A stretch of DNA of 64,000 bases from Euptelea pleiosperma (Eukaryota; Streptophyta; Magnoliopsida; Ranunculales; Eupteleaceae). The position numbers and the translations under genes were made by a program. The stretch is taken from NCBI GenBank assembly GCA_035048495.1, contig CM068543.1:30228096-30292095 (forward strand), read 5' to 3'. Below, in pieces: positions 35,325 through 47,300 of this stretch (the stretch's first letter is position 1; every line of letters begins with the position of its first letter). Below the pieces are notes generated by a model. The model worked only from the letters and a program-made list of their open reading frames with translations. It was not told the DNA's origin and did not search any database.

Positions 35325-38300
35325 CTGATCATAATTAACATAAACTTTGCATCATCAGACATAATAACCAAAGAGAATATATTTATAAGTCCGCTACTGA
35401 GATGAAGCTAAGGAAAGAGAGAACTTGCCTTGTCAGTAAAACCTTGGAAGGCATCTTGCATGGATGAGAACTGTATGACTTTGACATTCTTGAATGATGA
35501 GAATACTGTTCTGAACTGTTATAAGAGAAAAATCTATGGTCAGGCAGGACTTTAAGGTATGGACACCTTGCCATTGATATGTCAATGGTTCAGAACACCC
35601 TCCGTGCTCCTACAATGAACAACATGCATACAAAAGCACCCTGATGTTTTTTAAATTTTGCAAAATGCAGTAGGCCTGTTTCATGATCAAAAAGATTTCA
35701 TTTGACCTAGTAGTCTAACCAGTCATCACATGGAATCTCTATCTCTACTTCAATGTAGGTGTCTAACCAAGCATCACATTAAACCAGTATCTAAGTTCAA
35801 TAGGTTTCCAAAATTACAAATGGGAAAATCTTAGAATCGTGTTAACAGTGATGACAGCATATATACAAAACATAGAGGGGGTTTCAGACCCACCTCTTAG
35901 ATCTCCAGATCAAGAAGCAGTTATATTGGATGTGACCTAACCATCCCATATATTGCATACTTTTGGAAGGTCAAAATAATAAAAAAAAAAATAGGGAAAA
36001 CCGAAAAGTCTACAAGAAAGTCTTTTTATGGTAGTTCCTGTCTATAAAACTCAAACTATAGATTCAGCGTCTACAAATTGATGAACATTAGCAAACAATA
36101 ATGTTCCTGAAAGTTGAGTGGCAGTAATTCGATTCAAACCCATTGATATCATTACAAAAATGATGTAAAATTGGCAGAACTTTAAAAGAGGAATGTAGGC
36201 TTGCATCACAAATTACAGTACCATTTCTTCATTGCTATGTTTTGGAAATCTGAGTATTCCTGGTTGACTAGTTTCGTTGGATAAATGACAATCTTGTGAT
36301 CCCTCTTGACAAAGTTGAACATCAAGCCATGACTCCTTTACCTGAAAAACAACGTCAACAGAAAATAATATTCCCGTTAAATCAAGGAGAAGCAGAAAAT
36401 TGTAATTTCTTTAGGTTTAATGTAGATGAATTTGGCATTACCTGTTTGGGAAGTAATGGATTATTAAGGAAAGAGTACTCTCTAAAATCGATCCCGGGGC
36501 CAAATTCCTCTTTGGGTTGTTTTCTCAACATAACATTCACCTGCATTATAGCATCTCTTAATCCAATGTACCTAACCATGCAACTATTCGGTGGTTAAAT
36601 ATTGATGCAGCACATGGAAATAGGAATACAGTCAGCATGGAAAGCAACAAGGGGTGTACCGAGTATGTGTGTGTGTGTGTTTTTTTTGGGTAATGAAAGA
36701 ATGTATAGAGAAAAGAAAAGGAGGTAAAGGGGAGAGGTGGGACTTGATAAAATCACCCCTAATATACAAATTGTGCCTAGAAGCATCCTATTTAGCCAAT
36801 AGGTTCACTCTTTTGTAGCACTACGATGTATAAGATTACACAAAATATTAAGATTCCCAGGGAGCATGTGAAAGTTGGTGGACACAAAATGATCTGATCT
36901 CCTACAATGGGCGTGTGCTACATGTATACAAAGAATATTCGTGGACACCTAGACCAATTCAATAAAACCTAGAAGAGTTTGAAAAGAACTGGGTTGGTGC
37001 CAGAATTCCCAGATAATGACATCGGTCTTTCACATGACCGCACCATAGGGTAGTAAGCTCAATACAGTGGGGATTCACTAAAACTTAACAGAGACCTTGT
37101 TATATCATCCAAGTTACTGTCCAGTTGGTGTGAATGTTGGTTTTTCTAGCTATTAAGTTGACTCCACTGATCATCCAAGTTAGTGATCCAATAGGACATT
37201 GGCAGTGAAAAGGACTTTAACTTCAATCTTTCAATAGTATGAAGAGCATGGATCATTATGGTCAAGGGAGGTTTTTCATAGCACAGATGTACAGTGAGGA
37301 CATCTTGGTCTCACATACCATGCCATTCAAAGTAAAGTTTATTTGTGAAATCAGAAATTTATGAAACAATCTTCTGACCTAGACAAATTTTGAAAGCATT
37401 GAATGTTGGTTTTTCTCTCTGTAGATTAGCATCTAAGCAGTGTTAGCGGATAGTGTGTTCCCGCACACGTGTTCTGTTGGCCCGACGACCCGTTGATTTC
37501 CCCAACAGGTCGATCTTTTGGGGTAAATGGTTGTTTAACATGGTATCAGAACCTTAAGGCCTGGGAGGTCATGGGTTCAAGTTTCCAGCGGAGTGTATTC
37601 CCTCTGAGGGGGCATGTTAGCGGATAGTGTGTTCCCACACACGTGTTCTGTTGGCCCGATGATTCGTTGATATTCACCTTTCCCCAACAAGTCGATCTTT
37701 TGGGGTAAATGGTTATTTAACAAGCAGAAGAATGCAAACTCCTAATTTCAATCATTACCAGGTAAGAATATGATGAGAAGACATCAAAATCCAAGGTGGG
37801 GCTTGGAGAAAAGTGAAGATAATAAAGTGTTTGACACGGGAGATGTATATATTAAGCAACATCGAATGCTAATGTACAAAGATTGAAAACCTTCTCTTGT
37901 CAATGGGTTGGCATCTTGCATTCTTGTAAGTGTCTCGCAGTTTCCGTAAGCAGATTGAACCGAAACAAAACAAAGAGAAAGCCGACAGGTCTCCGACGCC
38001 TCGATTGAGACAAAATGGGACGAAACGAGAAAATGGGAGAAAATGATGTCTCAATAAATAAAAACTTTTTAATGCTTAATTAAGCTTAAAATTTTTAATT
38101 TATGTTTGCTATAAAGGACACTCTAAAAATAAGGTTCTAAACCGATTTTATACTTGAATCAAGCTTTGTCTCAGTAACTTAGCTGGACAGAGATGGAACG
38201 ACTTTGAACCACAAGTATGACCATACAAAACATCTGAATCTACACACCAGTGTCTAATATTATCAACAATATTAGAACGCCCCCAAGGCTCCTCTAATAC

Positions 38301-41300
38301 ACTAGACACCCAAGCATGATGTTCCTCCAATCTCACCGCACTACCGAAGGATACTCAAAGCATGATCCAAGAATTCTCAACACCTCTCTAACCCCATTTT
38401 ATCAATCAAAAAAACATTAAAGATCCCTATAAAAAAAAAAAAAACAAGAGCCCTCGCCTCATTTCAATCTCTAACACTAATAGGACCCAAAAATGCCTTC
38501 AAAGTCTCCCAATTTTCATCTGATCCCAGCCAGCCTAGGAACCAAGAGAACACATATTGAACTTTAGCTTCAACCATCCTGCTTTCGGCTTCTTTGACTT
38601 CGGCGAATTTTCATTCATAGACTTCTTTTCATTTAAGTTCGACATCAATAATAATAGTTTGTGATGATTTAACCTTGAGCTAAGAAATCCTTTTATCTCT
38701 TTTTTCCAAATCCCCAAAAAATACCAAATGGAAGTAACCTCCAAAGTTTTTTTTCTTCTCATTGCAAAATCTATACATCTAATATGAGGTCAATCAACTG
38801 ACTTGAAGAATGCACTTCACGCCAAAAATAATTGGAGAAGCTATTTCAAATATCCCTAGCAAACTTTCAATGAAGCATCAAGTGGTGCGCGTCCTCCTTA
38901 GTGTCGTTATACAATGCATCCAGTATGAAGTTGTTTTCCTTGCCAATTTAATTGATTTACCATAAGAATCCTATCAAAAACTGGCCATCCTCATGATGTA
39001 CACTGTCTTGTATGGAACTGGCATGCCCCACACTTTGGAACGAGGAAACTCCCAATTGGCTTCTTCAGTTAGAGCCTTGTAAACAATACAGCAGATATGC
39101 ATTCCACAAGCTTTTGTTAGAAGTATCCTTCTGATGTATTCTTAGTCTACTAACTCCGTAACGCATGGAGGCTTTAATCATAGGCCACGGTCTGACCACT
39201 AAGGTTCCCACAAAGCTAGGACACCAAATACCTTTAGCCTACACTTGGTCAAAACTCTCTTTACCGGGGACATCCTTGGCCCCATCTTCCCTATAAGATG
39301 ACGGAAACAAAGAACAGATGTTGAACTCCCAACACCAAAGATCCTCTCAGTAATGAACTCTATGACCTAGAACCACCATGAACCTAATGCATTTACTGAA
39401 CTCCAATCAAACTTCAAAGATAGATTTCCAAACACACCCTCCATAACAATTACAGACATTTCCTCTCCTAACTCTAGACCCCACACCCTACACCCTTGCA
39501 CGAAATGAACATTCTCCAAGCCGCTTACCTCCATAACCACTCACCAAGAAAGCACTATTGGCTTCTCTAAGATTGTTAAACCCCTTGTCTCATTTTGAAT
39601 TACATACCACTTTCAATTAACTAGATAATATTTTTTCACCTTGGAATTAGCTTCCCATAAATCTCTTTGGAGCTTTCTACCTGCAAAGCCACGACAAGCA
39701 ACATCTTGAACAAAGACACAAATTTTTTTGTAGTGAAGAGTGCTTTTTATCAAGCTGACTCGAATCCTGGTTAAAATGTACCCATTTTCCAAGATACAAA
39801 CTATCTTAATTAGGTTCCAAAGCTCCTTGGAGAAGGATTCGGTACCCAAAGGGAGTCAAAGGTATACCATCAAAAGCTTTCTCCCATTTGCACTCGCCTT
39901 AAAAGTTACAACAATTAATTTCCTGCATTTTCAATCTGGCATTCTAATCAGATAGTCAAACAGAATTATTTGAAGCACTTTGGTTGATCAAATCCGACTG
40001 TTTGTCTTGCACTAAGTACATGAAGGTGAATCCACCAGTTCCATTTTCGGATCTCTTTTCTTGCTAAGAGAACTGATGTTGAAAGTTAAAACCAATGCCT
40101 AGGTATTGTCAAGTCGACTCCAACTCACATATTCAGGACTCAAAGAATTCAAAGCTTACCATAGAGCATCTACTCGAGTTAATACCCATAACTGCAACAG
40201 TATTCTTGTACCTGTAGAACACTACACACACTAAAGTTATTGGAGAAATTTAACCCCATTGTGAAGGGGATGGTGTGGTGGGAGCTAATGGCTTGGAATA
40301 TTCAATTGTTTGAACTGTTCAGATTCTTTTAGATCGAAAAATGCAACTAATTGAAGTCGTTGGGTTCTTTTCAAGAGTGTTCTGGTCCCACCAAAGCCTA
40401 ACATTTTGAAGACCAAGACTCTTGTAAGACCAAACTTGCGGTGTATTCAACAAGATGCCCATCATATATAAGGCTGTAATGTTAAACTTTTTTTGTATCT
40501 TACTTTTGGGTGAATTTGCGCCTCCACGACCATGACCATGCAAAGTGGGTAAAGAGTTTCTTCTTTATTTTATTTTTGGGATGCAACCTTTTGAAAATGA
40601 GGCACCTAAAAGCCAAATGCCATCAATATGCCTTTCCTCATCCACAATTCTTCGAGAGACAAACAAATAACACAGGTGCTCCTTATTTTGTCCTAAATAC
40701 AAATTGTCTCTTCCTTGGAGATGGGCAAATTTCTTGGTCTAATGTCAGTGGTGCACTTGGATGAAGCCACTGCCAAGAGGTTGGACCCTTCATGATAATG
40801 GTTATGCTGGAGATTTGGCTGCTTCATCTGGTGGAATTCTAGTATTAGTGGAGAACCAATGTTAGGTTTTTGAGCCCAAAAGGTCCTATCTGCCTGGTGA
40901 AGCTCAAGGTTATTGTCAGAGGGCTTCAAATTGCTTTCATAGAGTGGATTGCATCTTAATCCAAACATATTCCCTTTGAGAGGAGATTGGTATCAAGAAG
41001 GTATGAAATGCATTAAAGCCATTTTGAATTGTTTGGAGAAGATTTTTGTTTCTGGAAGTCGATCATGTTTGAAGGGAGATCAATAAAGCTTGGACTTAGC
41101 CTCTAGCACATTTAGTTAATAGGTTCTTTTGCACCCAAGACAATTACCTAGCACTCTTTCCTCTATTATCTAGGAAGATGCTAGTGGAAGTAAATTCCAT
41201 AAGTTGTAATTTTCGTTTTAGTTGCGGGTAGGATTCTTCCATTTATCCTCCATAAATATAATGAGAGAGAGAGAGAGATTGAAGAGGATATGGTCCATAG

Positions 41301-44300
41301 CAGTAGACTACAGTGGAGGTGCACTTCTTGAGTGGTGTGACCATTGCATAACAATCAAACTAACAAGAAAATTTTACAAGACAACAATAAGATTGACTGC
41401 CTTATAGTGCAAAAAGTTTGGCAGTTCAAGGAACAACATGTTCATAGAATGAGTGTAGCAGGGATGAGAATGTTGAGATAGATGAGTGGAAAGACTACAA
41501 GGACAAAATCAGAAATGAGCACACCCGAGGAAATCTAGGAGTAGCACCAATAGGGATGACATAAAGGAAAGTTGATTGAGATGGTTTGGGCATGTACAAT
41601 GAAAACCAATGACAACACTAGTGAAAATGAGAGCTTGCTTTGGTATATGTTAAAGGCTTTAGAAGGGTGAGAGGAAGATTAAAAAAAGCATGGATTGAGG
41701 TAATAAGAAAGGATTTGAAGTCACACACACGCTTTAGCAAAAGATATGAATAGATAGAATTGAAAAGATATTAGCTTCTAGGTGGAGAATGGTGAGAGAA
41801 CAAGATCTTGGAAAATAATTGGTCTAGAGTTGGTAAACTTTTTTTATGTATGCAGATCTTTATAGGTTGGTCCCTATTAAAGAGCTATCGGTGAACCATT
41901 ATTTTGACACCAGAAATGAAGATGTGGTTTGGTGCTCAATCTTTAAAAGGAACCTTTTGGAAAGGGAGATTGAAAATTGCATCACCCTTCTTAACAGTCT
42001 TGAAGAGGCTAATCTTGTGTCTAGAGAGGGGAGAATTTTCTAGTCGTTCCTTCTATGATTCTTTGGTGGGACGTTAAAACAATAGGTCATTGGTTGAGCG
42101 GAAAGCTAGTCCCCCCACAAAAGGAGGGTTTTGTTTGAACAGTGGTGTTGGACAAAATCTTGATCGTCGATCATCTTATTCTTCTTTTCTTGGTTTAACA
42201 AGCAATTCAATTTTCATAGGAAGATTCTTTGGATGATTCATCCTAATGTTCTTTGTTAAGGTATTTGGAAAGAGATCGAAGGATTTTTTTAGATAGGCCG
42301 ATCATTACCGAGATGTTTGGAAATCCACTGGGTGGCTCATGACCGAATGGGAAATCATTTCAAGAACATACCAACAGGAGGATTTTATTTCCAATTGCAA
42401 GTTTGTTACTCCTGGAGACTCAATCATTAGCTTGGCCTTTGTATATTTTGACATACTTTTGTTTTTTTACTTTCTTGGGTAAAACCTTCAATCATTGTTA
42501 GAGCTATGGTTTCTTAAGATTACATAAACACCCAAAAGTTCTTAGAGGAATTAAAAACCCCGAATTCAAATTTTATTCAATAACTCAAAGTTATCTCCCC
42601 TTATCATGTTATCAACAACTATTTATAAGAAAATTAAACCTAGAATTCTGGAAAACTAACTTAAGGATAAGAAACTAATCTCAGCCGTCCATCTAAAATG
42701 ATTTAAATCTAATTCAAATAATGGCTAAAATACCCCTAAAATCACATCACTGCAACTATATCTAAAGTTCTAATACTGTTTTGAGGCTTAAAACCTTAGT
42801 ACCTTGAGAGAAGCATAGAAATATACCTTTCTACTGCATTTAACGGCTTCTCAGTTGGATACTTGAGCAACACGTTATGCTTCTCAAACAGTGTCTGGCT
42901 TGGACACTAATGTGATTTAAAGATCTAGGACCTCCTTAATTGGCATCTATTATCGCATTTTCATTGACTCTTGATTTTGAGCTCTAGCCACTAGATTGGA
43001 TGGTAGATTATTTTAGTTTGCATCACGTGGAAAATTTTAGAAAATGAAGTAATCCTTGTTTCACAAGTTCCCAAGTATCTGAATATAGAGAAGTTTTTCC
43101 TAAATAGATTCCCAAGCATCTGAATACAGAAAAAAAAGTTTCCTCATGTGGGTGGAAGGATTTCACAAATTGGAAACACAAAATAGGTAGAGGAACTAAC
43201 AATTTATGATCTCCTTTATAACAGTTAACGTAGCACAAAAGTGGACGTTGGTTTCTAATAACAAGATCCATTAGAAAACCAAAGAGAAGAATAGGGAAAA
43301 GAAGATAAAATTGTTGTTGCAAAATTGCAAATTCAATTCACAAAATTCAATATATCCATGAGTTGACTTCTCACATCTTTGCTAGGAAATTTAATAAAGA
43401 AGCCAATATATCCCTTCCCAACATGCCTCTAAATCCTAACTACATTCAAAGAAAGTCAACCTAGCAAGTGAGACAGTCATACATTTATGGCTTAATAGAA
43501 AACTATCAAATCTCCTTGACCATGCAACAAATCCCCAAAGACACGCATTTTATTTCCAAGGGCATGCAATACACACCAAAGTTCTATGATGGACTTGATG
43601 GCTACAGTCAAAAAGAAAATAAGTTCCCTAGTAAGTTATCTCATGATCATCATCATAAGCCTTATCCCAACAATATAGAGTCGGTTGCACGTATCTTGTT
43701 CCTCCATTTAATTTTGTCTAAAGTCATCTCTTCTGTTAAGGCAAGTTTCTTAAAATCTCCTCTCAAACCTCAATCCATATCCGTTTTGGCCTTCCCCTCA
43801 CCCTTTTAGCCCATTCCGCTTGCATATTCCTCCTCACTAGTGTTGTCATTAGCATTTATTGTACATGATCAAACCATCACAATCGACTTTCTCTCATTTT
43901 GTCACTTATGGGGGCTACTCCTATATTTTGACGAATGCGTTCATTTCTACTTTTGGCTTTCCTTGTCTTACCATACATGTATCTCAGCATCCTCATCTTG
44001 GATACGCTTATTTTATGAACATGTTTCACGATTGCCCAACATTCTACTCCATAAAGCATCGCCCGTCTTATTGCCATCTTATAGAATTTTCCTTTTAGTT
44101 TGATTGGAACACAGCAATCACAACGCACTCCAAAAGCACATCTCCAATTTAGCCACCCTGCTCTAATTATGTGAGCAACATCTTCCTCAATCTCCCCATC
44201 CTTACGAATAATAGAACCAAGGTAATGAAATTGGTCAATTCGAGGTATCTCCTTGTTGTCAATTTTAATTAGTAGATCATCTCCATGTGCATCCTTACTA

Positions 44301-47300
44301 AAATTGCATTCCATATACTCTATTTTGGTTTGAGTTATTTTAAAACCCTTGGATTCCAAAGCATTCCTCCAGAGTTCTAGTTTTGCATTTACTCTATCCC
44401 TAATCACATCAACTACTACTATGTCATCTCCAAATAACATACACCAGGGATCTCATCTTGAATATGAGCAGTTACTTCATCTATAACTAAAGCAAAAAGG
44501 TACGGACTTAAGGTTGATCCTTAGTGTAATCCCATTGTGACTTGAAACTCACTTGTCTTACCACCAATTTTCTTCCTCAAGTATTTAATGACCTTATATA
44601 ACAGGAGAAATTTTCCTAGTCGTACCCAATTTAATTGCAAATACCAAAACTACCCCTAGATCCTATACAAAGATGAAAAGACTTATACCCCAAATTATTG
44701 ATTTTGTGGTCCCTTTATTGCTGCAGTGCAAACTCAGAAGAGATTATAGAACCATCTTTAGCCACTGCATCACAGTTCTACTTCTTTATATGCATAATTT
44801 TTTGTAAGCCAATGTAGTACCTTACTGTTCTATCAAACTTCCAGTTGATACAAAATGTCATTTTTGGGCCTTGCACAGGACTGCGAAAGTGTTCTTTGAC
44901 GAAGAACCAATGAATCAGTGACCATGTGAAAGCTGATCAGACAACAAGGTTATGTTGTTAATATAAGTATATTGAGAGAAGCTAAAATTTTATTTTGCTC
45001 TCAAATTTTTATCCTATGAACTACCAATTGCATGGTTTAAACACACTCTAATTTCAAGAAATGTGTAAGATACTTTCATTACAGAAAAAGAAAAATTAAA
45101 GAACGACTCAAAACCAGATAAGAAATTCAGTCTCACACACATTTTTTCCCTGAATAGGAAATCAAAACATAATCTTAATGGCAGTTCACAAATACCTCAA
45201 ATACATGATCCAAAGGGCAGAGAAAAGGTTGTCTTGTCATTGTCCCTGCCAAAACTCCAGGATGTGGAAACCATAGTCTATCCAACCTGCACCATAGGGG
45301 CGGCATCACCTAAAAATTATTAAAAAACAAAGTCAGAATACAGACTTCCATATTGCCATCCTATGTACAACATTGTAACCTAATAAACAAATGTACAATT
45401 AGATCCAGTAAGAATGATTCTTTATCTGCTTTATTTGCAAAAGTACATGTACACCAGAAACAAAGTATGTCATATTTGCTGCATTTAGGTAGAACATTTA
45501 CATCGATGTTTCCATGGCCTGCGACTTATAATTTTCGGTCCCTTGGACTGTTTTGATGGCCAACAGGCCCAAGTATGTTTTCATGGCCTGTGGGCTTATA
45601 ATTTTCAGTCCTTTGGACTGTTTTGATGGCCAACAGGCCCATGGATGTTTCCATGTTCTGTGACTTATAATTTTCAGTCCCTTGGATGTTTCGATGGCCA
45701 ACAGACCCATGGATGCTTCCCTGGCCTGTGGGCTTATAGTTTTCAGTCCTTTGGACTGTTTTGATGGCCAAAAGGCCCATGGGTGATTCCATGGCCTATG
45801 GGCTTATAATTTTCAGTGAAAATCTTTCCTGAGGATGGTCTTGTCATGGATGTTTCCATGACCCGTGGGCTTGTAGTTTTCAGCCCCTTTGACTGTTTTG
45901 ATGGCCAACAGGTCATGGATGTTTCCATGGCCTGTGGGCTTGTTGATTACAGATGAAGCCTGGAAAAGGCTACTGTTTGATAGACCATAGAGTCCAGGCC
46001 ATAGTCTGAACTTCTGGCCCCATGTTTTGAATCCCGAGAGGGCTGTTTTGATGGACCCATAGGTCCAAAACTTGGTTTGGACTTTGGTCCAAGTTTTGAA
46101 GCCCGAGAGGGCTGTTTTGATGGACCCACAAGTCCAGAACTTGGTCTGGACCTATATAACAAGGACACTGCACTTTCAGGGTTTTTTGCCGTTTCGGACA
46201 CCTCGACACCCAGACACGTGTGTCGACACTTCCTGACACACATCTGGACACTTATGGCCATGCCACCCCTTGTTTTAATAATTTTTAATGATTTCTAAAA
46301 GCGTGTTGGTGTGTTCCATCCTCCACACAATAAAATTAATAAGTATTTTCTACTTTATTTTCTATTTTTTGTTATTTTATTAATAATTTTAAGCATTCAT
46401 GTATATAAAAATATGTCCGGACGTGTCTCCGTATCAGATTTTTTTAGGTTGCCGTGTTGGAAATCTCGTATCCGTGTCAGACACCGTGTCGGTGTCCTTG
46501 TTACATAGGTCTGGACCTTGGTCCAAGTTTTGAAGCCCGAAAGGGCTGTTTTGATGGATCCATAGGTCCAGAACTTGGTCTGGACTTTTGTCCATGTTTT
46601 GAAGCCCAAGAAGGCTATTTTTGAAGGACCCACAGGTCCAGAACATGATTTGGACTTTGGTCCGGATTATGGAGTCCAAGAGGACTGTTCTTGATGGACC
46701 CACAGGTCCTGCTCTTTGTCTGGACTCAGGGTCCACAGTTTGAAGCCCAAGAGGGCTATTTTAATGGATCCACAGGTACAGAACTTGGTTTGGACTTTGG
46801 TCCAAGTTTTGGAGGAACTCGAGGGTCCTAAGGTTTATTTTGGCCTTTTGGCCATGATCAAAAGGAACTGGAAAGCTCTCTTAAGAGTGGTAGGGATCAA
46901 TCCCTTTTCTCTCAGAGAACCTCCTGAGAATGGTGGAGATCCACCATTCATTCTTGAGGTCATTTACCTCTGAAAATGGGAGAATCAAAGAGAAAGAGAG
47001 TAAAAAAGGAGAAGAAGAGGAAGAAGAGGAGAGGGAACAAGGAATTCTCTTTTCCATCTCTCACCTGTATCTTCAAAGTGAGAAGTCTTTTCTCTCCAAT
47101 TCTCTATAAATTCAGAGGGTATTCTCTCGTAGTCAAAGAGTGTCAAGAAATGAGGAAATTATCCTCGGAATATCTCTTTTATAAGAGATTAGAGGTAGTT
47201 ACTCAAGTGCCAAGTGGCAGAGATCAAGGAACGGAGTTGCCTTTTATCTAAGGATGGAGGTTTTTACCTTCTTAGATGTTGGCAGGTGTCTCACGTTGGA

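Noticed and set aside
45498..46261. Repetitive minus-strand frames that could look like a tandem-repeat protein
   Set aside because: They are translations of the ~70-bp non-coding tandem units, occur in more than one frame at once and lie inside an XEG113 intron.
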